Shown here: positions 25,001 to 33,908 of the stretch, piece by piece | Numbering within the stretch: the stretch's first letter is position 1 | Layout: every line of letters begins with the position of its first letter | NCBI GenBank assembly: GCA_963780045.1 | Contig: CAVZZZ010000001.1 | Location: 1,550,001 to 1,614,000, forward strand | Origin: JANXQG01 sp963780045 | Lineage (GTDB): Bacteria; Planctomycetota; Planctomycetia; Pirellulales; Thermoguttaceae | Length of the DNA: 64,000 nt | Direction of reading: 5' to 3' | Program-made: the position numbers and the translations under genes | Notes under the pieces: model-generated | What the model was told of the DNA's origin: nothing | The model's input: only the letters and a program-made list of their open reading frames with translations | The model's database searches: none

Positions 25001-25917
25001 CCTCGATGCCGCAAGAGACCACGCTGACGCAAGCCAACGGCTATTACCAGTTCACCTCCCTGCCGGCGGGCACGTACACCCTCGTGGAAACCCAGCCGAT
25101 CCAGTACCTCAGCGGCGGCAAAGACACCGCCGGCAGTCTCGGCGGCCAAGGATCGACCAGCGACAGCATCAGCCAGATCAAGCTGGCGGCCGGGCAGAAG
25201 GGCACGGAATACGACTTCGGCGAATACCTGCTCACGCAGGCTTATCTTTCCAAGCGGCTGGCCCTCGCTTCCACGCCAACCACGGCCGCGCCGCAACTGC
25301 TCACGTCGCCGCCCGTCGTTGCATTGGGCGGCACGACTACCAACTACACGACCTCCTCGATCGGCGGCTCGGCCGTCAACATCGCGCCGTCGGCCACGAT
25401 TACCGAGGGGACTGGGTCCGGCGATTTGGCCTCGATGACGCTGACCATCACCGACCTTAAGGACGGGAGCCTGGAGGCCCTCGTCATTCCGGGCCAGAAG
25501 CTGGGAACGCCGTCCCAACCCCTGTCTCTTGCCGCCCCTTTGTCCAGCAAGATAACGGCGGCGTATTCGTCCGCTACCGGCACGCTGACCCTGTCGGGCG
25601 TCGACTCGGCGAGCGATTACCAAAGCGTGCTGCGATCGATCCAGCACGTCGACAACGCCGCGTCGCCCGATCCCAGCGCACGGGCGATCACCGTGGTGGC
25701 CTACGACGCGATTTCCTCCAGCAGCCCGGCGACATCCACGGTCAACGATCCTCCCGGCCCGGCTAAAAGCTCGAATGTCAAGAGCCAAACGACGAATGCG
25801 GCGTTCGGCGTTCAGCCTTCGTCATTGACGGCGGCTACCGTCGTCCCCACCAAGCAACTCACCGCGAGTCTCGTCGACAAGGTCTTGGCAAGCGTTAAGA
25901 ACTGGTGGGACGTGTAA
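7020..25917 (+). CDS. Giant LEPR-XLL Ig-like repeat protein (about 6,300 aa after repair; frame broken at about 14 sites)
   Basis: From ATG 7020 the protein reads: basic N-terminus; LEPR-XLL motif SLESLEGRKLLSA (about residues 41-53); a cohesin-like beta domain (LRYEFDLNGV to about residue 225); about 28 type-A repeats; a linker; about 27 type-B repeats; an SdrD-B-like domain (LSGYVYADANNSG to YDFGEYLL); and a C-terminal domain resembling those of other large repeat adhesins (TLTLSGVDSASDYQSVLRSI). Continuity needs indel corrections near 10331, 12433, 13017, 16161, 16798, 16920, 18229, 18986, 19173, 20091, 21041, 22532, 22902 and 24850. With these the length is exactly 6,301 codons. Repeat homology carries across every break. 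The likely role is surface adhesion or matrix scaffolding (inference). The upstream ATG at 6948 is an alternative start. Either assembly errors or true decay could explain the breaks; I favour errors. Confidence 0.75.
7704..15865 (+). repeat. Type-A Ig-like repeat array, about 28 units of about 291 bp
   Basis: Units are about 97 residues. Each starts near ATHFVVSAPASATAGS, continues through TVTAEDAYNNTATGYTGTVH and FTSSD-AAVLPANSTLTNG, and ends GTFSATLKTAGSQTITATDT. Unit boundaries recur at about 7997, 8288, 8579, 8870, 9170, 9461 and 9752. A few units use VTAESAS-type variants with VQFSSSD. The array is interrupted once, at about 13310-13545, by a different beta-strand module. Confidence 0.9.
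16585..24850 (+). repeat. Type-B Ig-like repeat array, about 27 units of about 305 bp
   Basis: Units of about 102 residues start ASQLVFTTAPQTLTAGVASG, continue TITVALEDAFGNPVDATSA and VNLSTTSAKGTFTPSSPLTI, and end PAGASTVSFQYTDTAAGTPT with ATQQETVNPAA. Successive units share long DNA identity in the ACCGCGCCGCAGACGCTCAC region, so recent duplication or gene conversion is likely. The same property would make the region hard to assemble correctly. Confidence 0.9.
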
Positions 25918-25918
25918 G

Positions 25919-26012
25919 GATGAGGGATGAGGGAGGAAAGATAAGTGACAATGGATTAACGATGATGGAAGATGGTGTTTCATCTCTCATCCTTCATCTT
26001 TCATCCCTCATC
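25919..26012. terminator. GATGAGGGATGA inverted repeat between convergent genes
   Basis: GATGAGGGATGA (25919-25930) is perfectly complementary to TCATCCCTCATC (26001-26012). Further imperfect CATC/GATG units lie between, so most of the segment can fold back. It fills the gap between the giant gene stop (25917) and the stop of the reverse-strand gene at 26013. A bidirectional terminator is plausible; its simple-sequence nature also fits a dispersed planctomycete repeat. Confidence 0.6.
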
Positions 26013-27913
26013 TCAATTCTTCGCTACCGCCGCGCCCGAGCTCGCCGCGCGGGCGTAGCAGATCGCCAGCCAGCCGTTTTCTGATATGATTTCCTGCGGC
26101 GTCCATTGCCCCGTGGCGGCCAGTTTGCCCTCCGCGAACCGGAATCCGTTAAGTTTCATCTGGGGCTTGAACAGTTTGCCGAATTTCGACTGCAATGCCG
26201 TATAGATCGCTTGCTGCCGCAACGATCGCCGAGTCCCCGGCTTTTGGCCGAAACCGTAGATCAGCAGATCGCCCTGCCGCACGGCCTTGTAGCCGTCCGG
26301 CGTCTTCTCAAACTTGTAGTTGGCGGTAATGTTCATGCCCGGCTGCTTGCGGTCGCCAGTGTAATATTCCTGGCCGCGGAGCGTGACCGAGAATCCGTTG
26401 TCGGCGAAACTGACGGTGATCGGCGGCACGCGCGGAATTTGCTCCGGCGGAAAAACGATCGTGAACGGCTCCTGGTTCGACTCGGGTTTGAGTTCATCGG
26501 GCACTTTGCCGGTCAGCCCAACCGCCCAGCGCTGCACCATCTCGTCCGTCAGCCTCATGCCGGTGAGCACGTTCTCGGTCGCGTTGTTGATTGCCGACTC
26601 GTGAACGCAAACGGCGATGACCGCTTCGCGACCCGCAAGCGGGTGCCCCGCGCTGTCCGCCTGGCAGGCAAGCTGCGGCGGAGAAGTTGCGCCGCCAATC
26701 CCGCATCGGTCATCGTTTGCCCGTCGATCGCCACCGCCCACGGCAGCGTGGAGAATGTCAGTACTTGCGGATATGCCCGCCGTTCCTCCAAGGGGCTTTT
26801 GACTTTCGTCTGGAAGCGTTCGTTGGCTTGGGCGACGCTCGGAGCGGCCTGTGCATCGATCCGCGCGTCCAACCGGGCCGAGGCGTGCTGTCCGGCGATA
26901 GCTTCCGCTTCGCCTTTCTGCTTGCCCGCTCGCCGCCAGGCGATGTTTTCCACAATGCGGCGGCCCTTGATGGATACAATGTTGTCGATCGTGGTGCATG
27001 TCTGCGCGACAGCCACGGTAGGCAGGTCGTGCAATCCGGCCCCGTCAATCCAGAACCGCTTGGCGGCGGAGAGGCACGTCTGGCCCGTAGTGTAGATGCA
27101 GACGGGACCGTTTCGGCCGACGCTGCTGCTGTAGTTCACGCCGCGCATCACCGCGTCGAACGTGGCGAAACGGGCAGCGGTCTCGGCATCGGCGCCCAAT
27201 GCGGCGCTCGTTTGGCCCACGGTGCGTCCCGTGCCGTTGATATAGGTGCCCAGGATCACGTCCTGGATCGGGGCCACATCGTCCACCGGCCCGCCGATGC
27301 CCATGTCGAGCACTTGTTTTCCGATGCGAACGCCGAAGTTCGGCTTGTCGAATCGCTGGCGGACATTCTTGACCGACTCCGGCGCCTGCCGGAAACGATC
27401 GAGCCAGAGCACGTCGTCGGCGATCTTGCGAGTCTGCTCCGTTGTCGGGCGGTCACCGACGGCGGCCTCCTCCTGCGTCAAGGCGAGAATGTGCTCCTTG
27501 CCGCCGGCCGGCAGATTGGGGTCCGGCACGGCCACGAACAGATAGTTCCCCAGCGCGCTTCGCAAGTCGGCAAACGGCTTCAATTCCAAGCCGTCGTAGC
27601 CTGCCCCTAGTTTTTCCAACTCATCTACCAGCACCGCCGGATCGGGCTTGGACTTCTGCAACTCGGCTTGGGCGGTGGGCCAAGAGAGATACGTCTTCCA
27701 ACCCTCGGCCGACTCGCCCGCGCGGGCAAAGCGCTGGTCAAGCGCGGCCGCGGCCGTCCTGAGTTGCGCGAGATTGTCCTGCGCGTCGGCTTCGGTTAAC
27801 GGCCGAAACTGCGGCGCGGATGCGGTCGATGGCTGCTGGGCCTCGCTCGAAATCGGGTTTCCCAGGGCAACTAAAGCCGTCGCGGCCAAGAAGGTCCATC
27901 TTGCACATAACAT
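26013..27913 (-). CDS. Secreted protein of unknown function (one frameshift near 26690)
   Basis: About 633 residues when two reverse-strand frames are joined. The N-terminus MLCARWTFLAATALVALG with a following SSEAQQ is a signal peptide. The first two thirds include FGVRIGKQVLDMGIGGPVDDV and VGRNGPVCIYTTGQTC; the last third includes VTLRGQEYYTGDRKQPGMNI and ends SGAAVAKN. The joined product has uniform character, and neither half has its own ribosome site at the break. I recognise no named family with certainty and no catalytic motif. It is separated from the divergent EF-hand gene by about 420 bases. Confidence 0.65.
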
Positions 27914-28333
27914 ACGTTCGCTCCTTCTGTTGTTTCGTGGATGTGCGCGGCCGCCAAGCCTGTGCAGATCAGTTCTCGGACCTTCTTGTCCTACCGGATC
28001 GGGCGACTGGCGGGCTTAAATGCCCTTGGATACCCGGTCTCCCGGCCCTTCCCTTGTTCCCTGGCCAGCGCCTTCTACTTGATCGAAAAAAACTGCAAAG
28101 CTCACACGGTTTGACCAATCTAGCACGTCTGAAGCAGGTTCACAACAGGATTCTCGGGCCGGTGGGCACGCAAAATTGGAAACTTTTTGGCCCACGCGGG
28201 GTTGAAAACTCTAGCTCTGACGCACCCTTCCCTTTCTAGAAACTGGGTGCGGGAAGTCCGTTTTACTCTGGTAATCACCCCATCCGGTTTGGGACGTGAT
28301 GCCCCTTTATTGTCTCTTGGAAGGAGATCTTGA
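27914..28333. other. Divergent intergenic region, no gene seen
   Basis: This segment separates the reverse-strand secreted protein from the forward EF-hand gene and must hold both promoters. I see TTGACC at 28111-28116 but no well-spaced -10 partner. The only clear signal is the strong ribosome site GGAAGGAGAT (28319-28328) before the ATG at 28334. Confidence 0.4.
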
Positions 28334-30237
28334 ATGCTTAGTTTACAAGTAATGATTGCTGGGCTGGTCGCGCTGGCCACGACGGCTCCAGCAACGTCCC
28401 AGCCGCCGCACGGCGGGTCGCGAACTGCGCCGGCCCGTGTGGCTTCCGTATTTAAACAACTCGACAAAGACAACGACGGTTTTTTGAGCGAGCAAGAATT
28501 CCTCGCCAGCCCGCTTTGCGCGAATGAAGAAGTGGGTAAGGATCTCTTCAAACGCATCGATGCCAATCACGATGGCAAGATCAGTTTGCCCGAGTTGAGA
28601 TCTGCCTACGCCAGGATGCAGGGCGGGCACAAGACGGCCGCCGGGCAGTCCGATCAGGTGTTGACCGCCGTTGACGGCGGTTCTGACCAGGATGAACCCA
28701 GGCCGAACACGCGCCGCGGCCCCGGTCCCGGCCCGATGGGCCCCGGTGGCCGCGGTTTCGGAGGCGCTGGCGGTAGCGGATTCGGCGGCGGAGGATCCGG
28801 CGGCGGTCCCGGCCCGATGGGTCCCGGAGGGGCTGGCGGTGGATTCGGCGGTGGAGGATCGGGCGGCGGTTTCGGTGCTGGTCCCGGTCCGATGGGTGCC
28901 GGAGGCGCTGGCGGAGGCGGAGGATTCGGCGGCGGCGGTGGATTCGGCGGTGGCGGTTTCCGTGCTGGTCCCGGCGCCGGTCCGATGGGCCTCGGCCCTG
29001 GAATGCAAGGCCCTGGCGGCCGTGGATTCGGAGGCGCTGGCAGTAGCGGTGGCGGGTTCGCTGGCGGCGGCCGGTACGGCGGCGGTGGCGGTGGCGGATT
29101 CGCTGGCGGAGGGTTCGGCGGCGGTTTCCGCGCCGGTCCTGGTCCCGGCGGGGCACCTGCGGAGCGGCTCGGCGGACAGTTCTTTTGGTTCAACAACGGC
29201 GGCGCGGGTCCGCGCGGCGCGGCAGTAGCCGGCAGGACTGCTTCTCACCGCAACCAGGCCAACGTCGGCAAGAGGCCCGGTAAGAAGGCTGCCAAGAAAG
29301 CCAAAGCGAACCGGCACGGAAAGGTCGCCAAGCGCGACAAGCCCGCCAGGCACGGGAAGAATATTGCCAAACGCGGCCAGGGCAGGTCCGCAAGAGGCGG
29401 CCATGGCCGCTCCGCGATGCGCCGTCCGGCAATGGGGCGCCGTGGTTATGGTCGTGCGCCCATGGGTCGCGGAACGGCCAGACTACCAATTTCCCCAGTG
29501 CGCAGGCATGCCGCCGTGGTTATGGTCGTGCGCCCATGGGTCGCGGGGCTTTTGCTCGGCGGGGCTACGGCCGTCCCGGAATGAGACGTCCTGGCTACGG
29601 CCGTCCAAGAATGGGAGGCTACGGCACGGGCCATTCGCGTTATGGTCGTCCCGGTATGGGGCGACCCGGCAACGGCCGTCGCGGCATGGGAGGCTACGGC
29701 ACTGGCCACTCGCGCAATGGACGTCCCGGCATGGGTCGCCAGGGTTATGGACGTCCCGGCATGGGCCGTCAAGGACGAGGTCGCGGCGCGATGCAGCGCG
29801 GCCGGCAACGCCAGCGCGGCAGACCTTCCGCCAGAGGTCCGCAAGATCGCAGTCGCCCAGGCCGAGGACAGCAGGCCGGTGGTCCGCAGCAGGGCCGTCG
29901 TCCGCAAGCGAGCGGTCCGCAGGCTCGTGGCGAGCAAAGCTTCGGCCCCCAGGATTTCGGCCATCGCGGCGGTTTTGAAGGCTTCGGCCCGCAGGGTCGT
30001 GGCTCGCAAGGCGGCTTCGGCGGCGGTTTCGGCAGTGGTCAACAGGGCCGTGGCCCGCAAGGCTTCGGCCCCGGTGGGCCGGGCTTCGGTCCCGGCCCGC
30101 AAGGCGGCGGTCCGGGTGGGCGCGGCGGTCGCAACCTCCGCGAAAGCCAGCGCGGTCCGCAAGGCCCTGGTCCCGCCCGTCGCCCCGGTCCCGGCCGGCG
30201 CTCTGGTCCTGCTCAGGACGAGGATGTCGACATTTGA
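28334..30237 (+). CDS. Secreted EF-hand protein with Gly-rich and Arg/Gly-rich tail (one frameshift)
   Basis: ATG 28334 follows GGAAGGAGAT. A signal peptide (MLSLQVMIAGLVALATTAPA) precedes two canonical calcium loops, DKDNDGFLSEQE and DANHDGKISLPE, with all expected acidic positions. From about residue 120 the protein is low-complexity: GFGGGG/GPGPMGP units, then a Lys/Arg/His-rich stretch (KRPGKKAAKKAKANRHGK), then RGYGRPGM and GPQGFGP units to the end at DEDVDI. The frame changes between about 29472 and 29512, where a near-identical copy of a 35-base segment occurs (29438 and 29511). The repaired length is about 634 residues. The EF-hands imply calcium binding; the tail could bind polyanions such as polysaccharide or nucleic acid (inference). 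Confidence 0.75.
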
Positions 30238-30263
30238 CGCCGAAAAGCACTGGTAACCTCTCT

Positions 30264-30305
30264 GGGCCGCTGGAAGACACCACTTCCAGCGGCCCGGTTG
30301 TTTTC
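30264..30305 (+). terminator. Rho-independent terminator after the EF-hand gene
   Basis: GGGCCGCTGGAAG (30264-30276) and CTTCCAGCGGCCC (30283-30295) form a perfect 13-pair stem with a 6-base loop, followed by GGTTGTTTTCTT. It lies 26 bases after the stop at 30237 and directly before the next promoter. Confidence 0.9.
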
Positions 30306-30327
30306 TTGGGCTATGCTTAACTACAAT
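30298..30327 (+). promoter_or_regulatory. Possible promoter giving a leaderless thioesterase mRNA
   Basis: TTGTTT (30298-30303) and TACAAT (30322-30327) are 18 bases apart. The ATG at 30334 is 7 bases after the -10 hexamer, at the expected transcription start, and no ribosome site precedes it. This suggests a leaderless transcript. Confidence 0.4.
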
Positions 30328-30333
30328 AGCCGC

Positions 30334-30767
30334 ATGGACTCCGAAACGGCCCATGCGCCAACAAGTGCCGACGAGCAGTTTCTGGCCATTAAGGTGGTGA
30401 TGATGCCCGCCGACACGAACCCGCAGGGCACGATCTTCGGCGGCGTCGTCCTCAGCCACCTCGATTTGGCGGGATCGGTGGCGCACAGCACGAGATTCGC
30501 CTGGCGGGATGGCCGCGACAGCAGATGATGCTCGTCGGCATGGATCGCGTGGAGTTCCATCGGCCGGTCCACGTGGGCGACATCGTCAGCTTTCGGACCG
30601 CCTTGAAACGAGTCGGACGGACCTCGATCACCATCCACGTCGCGGTCGAGGCCGACCGGAAGGGCGAACTGGTCCAGGTTACCGAGGCCGATGTTACCTA
30701 CGTGGCCGTGGAGTTGGTTGACGGCGTTCGTCGCCCGGTGCCCATCCGCGGGAGTAGCAAGTCCTGA
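30334..30767 (+). CDS. Hotdog-fold acyl-CoA thioesterase, YciA/BACH-like (one frameshift)
   Basis: Two overlapping frames join at about 30513, where one C is missing from a C run; repaired length 144 residues. The N-terminal half has VVMMPADTNPQGTIFGG and LSHLDLAGSVAH, the catalytic-helix region of bacterial acyl-CoA hydrolases, including the Asp of TNPQGTIFGG--LSHLD. The second half, MDRVEFHRPVHVGDIV and GRTSITIHVAVEAD, is the standard continuation of the hotdog sheet. The enzyme hydrolyses acyl-CoA to free acid and CoA in the cytoplasm. ATG 30334 gives MDSETAHAP and is preferred over upstream in-frame starts that overlap the promoter. Confidence 0.8.
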
Positions 30768-30812
30768 GATCTGAGTCCTGATGACTCAAGCCTAAAGCCT
30801 CAAGCCTAACGA
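30761..30812 (+). repeat. Short CTGAGTCCTGA / CAAGCCTAA simple repeats
   Basis: Imperfect tandem copies (TCCTGAGATCTGAGTCCTGA, then TCAAGCCTAAAGCCTCAAGC) cover the end of the thioesterase gene and the gap before the next ATG. It is a low-complexity intergenic element of unknown function. Confidence 0.45.
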
Positions 30813-30823
30813 AAGCAAGAACC

Positions 30824-31516
30824 ATGAACGTACTGGTCATTGATGTCGGGGGAAGTCACGTTAAGCTCTTGGCCGGCGGACAGACCGAGATCACGAAGCT
30901 TCCGTCCGGACCCGATCTCACGCCGCAGCGCCTGGTCGAAATCGTCAACCAGGCGGACAAAGACTGGAAGTACGACGCCGTCTCCATCGGCTGGCCCGGC
31001 CCGATCGTCGACGGCAAGCCGGCCCGCGAACCTTGGAACCTGGGCCCCGGCTGGGTCGGCTTCGATTTTGCCGCCGCGATGGGCAAGCCGGTGAAACTGG
31101 TGAACGATGCCGCCATGCAGGCGCTGGGCAGCTATGAAGGCGGCCGGATGCTCTTTCTCGGCCTGGGCACCGGGCTTGGCTCGGCGCTTGTCTTGGATGC
31201 CAAGACGGTCGTGCCGCTGGAGCTTGCGCATCTGCCCTATCGCAAGCGCCGCACGTTCGAGGACCATGTCGGCCAGCGGGGCCTGGACCGTTACGGCAAA
31301 AAGCGCTGGCGGGAGTTTGTGGCCGACGTTTCCAAACGGCTCCGCATGGCGCTGGTGGCCGACTACGTAGTGTTGGGCGGCGGCAATTCGCGTCTTATCA
31401 AGGAAGTTCCGCCCGACACCCGCTTGGGAAAAAACACCAACGCCTTCATCGGCGGTTTTCGCCTCTGGGACGAGAACTATGCCGTCCCGGAGAAAAAGCC
31501 GGTCTCCGACTCCTGA
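30824..31516 (+). CDS. ROK-family kinase, polyphosphate glucokinase-like
   Basis: 230 residues. MNVLVIDVGGSHVKLL is the phosphate-1 loop of the sugar-kinase/actin fold. SIGWPGPI (about 60-67), KLVNDAAMQALG (about 91-102, with the catalytic Asp) and MLFLGLGTGLGSAL (about 109-122) follow in the usual order. The short length and lack of the CxCGxxGC zinc motif fit the polyphosphate glucokinase branch of ROK rather than classical glucokinases. It would phosphorylate glucose using polyphosphate or ATP. The gene sits 56 bases after the thioesterase, and a second ROK gene is at 53040-54057. Confidence 0.8.
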   Translation: MNVLVIDVGGSHVKLLAGGQTEITKLPSGPDLTPQRLVEIVNQADKDWKYDAVSIGWPGPIVDGKPAREPWNLGPGWVGFDFAAAMGKPVKLVNDAAMQALGSYEGGRMLFLGLGTGLGSALVLDAKTVVPLELAHLPYRKRRTFEDHVGQRGLDRYGKKRWREFVADVSKRLRMALVADYVVLGGGNSRLIKEVPPDTRLGKNTNAFIGGFRLWDENYAVPEKKPVSDS

Positions 31517-31519
31517 CCT

Positions 31520-31635
31520 GTGACTTCAGGGATGTCAGTGCCTATCAAGGGCCACACGGAGGTGGATTGAATGTTGCCTATATCCACGGTGAGGAGGATG
31601 GCACTGTGACGTTCGTGGCTGTGACGCCCAAGTGA
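31520..31635 (+). pseudogene. Possible C-terminal gene fragment
   Basis: One frame reads YQGPHGGGLNVAYIHGEEDG followed by TVTFVAVTPK and a stop at 31633-31635. The composition is protein-like, but there is no start codon or ribosome site upstream. It may be the last part of a gene truncated by rearrangement. I see nothing else in 31517-31886. Confidence 0.25.
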
Positions 31636-31886
31636 TTGTCAGCGGGCCGGCGCATCTGTCAGGCACTCGCATCGCGCTGACTTGATTGCAGTGGTATCCG
31701 TGAACGGTGTTTGCAATAGCACACCCTCGGTAATTCACCTCTTGCCGATTCGAAATACGGACGCCTCGCAGCTTCACGCGTCGGCAGAGTTCACGCCGAT
31801 CGCAAAAATGGGGACGCGCCCGCATCACGATTGCCAACGGTTCCGTCACCAGTAAAATGATAGTGCTTTGACAGTGCTGCGAACAA

Positions 31887-32389
31887 ATGCTTCACTTCAA
31901 CATTCCGTTCCTTCTCGCTATGGGCGGCGGTCCAATTGACTCTTGGGAGAAACTCATAGCCCATATAGTAGTCTTTGGACTTATGCTTTTGGCGTTCCTG
32001 TCGGTGCCCGCTGCAATAGCCGCCTTTGTGCTAATCGTAACCAGGCGGAGGGACGAACCAACGGCTCTTGAAGGAAGACTAGCCGAAACGGGAATGAAAA
32101 CCGCACATCCAAAACGCCGATGGTTTCAATTCGGTCTGCGAGGAATTCTCTTTGTTAGTTTGCTCGGATTGTCGTTCGGGCTATTGCGGAAAGCATACTT
32201 GGTTTCTGATCCCGATGAGCGTTTTGACCTTCAGTGGCTGATCTTGGGATTGTGTGTACTTGGTGGGACGCTCGGCTTTACCATCGAGCCCGGTGCGATC
32301 CGCGCCGCAGTGGAGTGGTCTGGTTGCTAATATCCATCTTCCTGGGGTTTCTCTTGGCGCTTTGCGTTGTGGCTTTGACTGCGAGGTAG
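31887..32389 (+). CDS. Small planctomycete membrane protein with RRWFQFGLRG motif (one frameshift)
   Basis: Joining two frames at about 32312 gives 167 residues. There are four hydrophobic segments: IAHIVVFGLMLLAFLSVPAA, LRGILFVSLLGLSFGLLRKA, WLILGLCVLGGTLGF and, after the break, LLISIFLGFLLALCVVALTA. KRRWFQFGLRGILF is a signature I associate with short Pirellulales membrane proteins of unknown function. Without the correction the protein would end in SGC at 32330 and lose its last helix. Confidence 0.6.
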
Positions 32390-32473
32390 CCCCTTATTCA
32401 CCCCGTCCACTCAGGGGATTGGCCGATTTACACGCTATACGACGAACAACACAACTGCCCGGAGAGGTTGCTC

Positions 32474-33831
32474 ATGAAATCCAAAACCCCGTGTTGCGTA
32501 TCCGTCGTCGTTTATTTCGCGCTGCAGTTTTCGTCCCCCGTCCGCGCAGAGGTCACCGACGCCCCTGATGCGAAGGTTGCCAATATTCCAGTGAACTACA
32601 CTGAGGCGAAGGTCGGGGCTTACGTGCTCCCGGATCCGTTGAAGCTTGCCAGCGGCGAACCGGTGCGCGACGCCACCACGTGGACGCAGAAGCGCCGCCC
32701 TGAATTAATCGACTATTACCGGAAAGAGATCTATGGAAGGATTCCCGAGACGGCGCCGAAGGCAATATGGCAGGTCGTCAGCAGCGATCCCCGCGCTGGG
32801 CGGCCTGGCAACCATGAAGCAATTGGCCGGCCACATGGGCAGTCCGCAAGGCCCGGCGATCGCGGTGACATTGTACATGCCAAATGCCGCGGCCAAGCCC
32901 GTTCCGGCGCTGGTGAGCATCACGTTCAATTTCGCCGGTTTGCGAGGCCGCGGGCGCGGACCAGCCTCAACGAACACTGCGCCGGCTAAAGCCGGTACTA
33001 CGAACGCAGCGAATGCGCAAGTCAGCGGCGGCACTGCTTCAACGAATGTCCCCGGCCGCGGCGGGTTCGGCTCGCGAGGCACGCCGCTGGAGTTGATTTC
33101 CAACCACTTCGCGTACGCCAGCATCATCTACAACAGCATTGAGACAGATGCCCAGGGTCAAACGAACGTCAATCTCGCCCGCAAGCTCGCGCTGGCGCCG
33201 GGACAAACCGTCCCGGCAGCGGATCAATGGGGCGCCATCGCCGCCTGGGCCTGGGGCATCAGCCGCTTCGTGGACTACCTGGAAACAGAACATGCGGTGG
33301 ACGCCAAACGTGTTGCGATCACGGGCGTTTCGCGGCTGGGCAAGACGGTGCTCTGGGCGGGCGCCAACGACCCGCGGATCGCGCTGGTCATTGCCAGTTG
33401 TTCAGGCGAAGGCGGCGCGGCTCTGGCCCGTCGTGATTACGGCGAGACGATTGCTCATCTCGTGGCGCCAAGCCGTTATCCCTATCAATTCGCCGGCAAT
33501 TACGCCAAGTACGGCCCCGATCCAAACAAACTGGCAGTGGACACGCATTGCCTGATTGCGCTCGATGGCGCCCCGGCCCGTATTGCTGCAAACCGGCAAC
33601 ACGGACCGCTGGTCCGACCCGAAAGGCGAATTCCTTGCCGCAGTGGCGGCCCGGCCCGTGTTCGAGTTGCTCGGCAAAAAGGGGCCTCAGACCGACCAGT
33701 TTCCAGCCGCCGGCCGGTTCGTAGGCGACACGCTCGGCTATTACATGCACGAAGGCGGACACGGCACGGTTCCGTCCGATTGGGACGTGTTCCTGAAGTT
33801 CATGAAAACGCGATTGAAGCCTGGAACATAA
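32474..33831 (+). CDS. CE15-type glucuronoyl esterase-like alpha/beta hydrolase (two frameshifts)
   Basis: The start ATG 32474 follows GAGAGG. Signal peptide to about SSPVRA; then DPLKLASGEPVRDATTW and PELIDYYRKEIYGRIP, the usual start of this family. An extra C near 32792 and an extra G near 33564 must be removed; the repaired length is 451 residues. The nucleophile elbow is GVSRLGKTVLWAGA (CE15 form GxSRxGK); HCLIALMAPRPVLLQTGN and YYMHEGGHGTVPSDW follow, supplying the late acidic region and catalytic His. CE15 enzymes cleave lignin-glucuronoxylan esters. At 32979-32995 a GCCGGCTAAAGCCGG repeat is translated in frame as PAKAG within a Thr/Asn/Ala-rich loop (about residues 160-190). Confidence 0.8.
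32979..33004 (+). repeat. GCCGGCTAAAGCCGG palindromic repeat inside the esterase gene
   Basis: GCGCCGGCTAAAGCCGG at 32979-32995 followed by TACTACGAAC matches the second copy at 1513-1538 (TACTACGAGC). It is read in frame as APAKAGTT. Confidence 0.75.
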
Positions 33832-33908
33832 GACACTCACGACCTCACTTCGCCGACGACAAAAGCCAACGGCGTGGCCCGACCGTCTATCCTCACCGAG
33901 TCCAGCGA

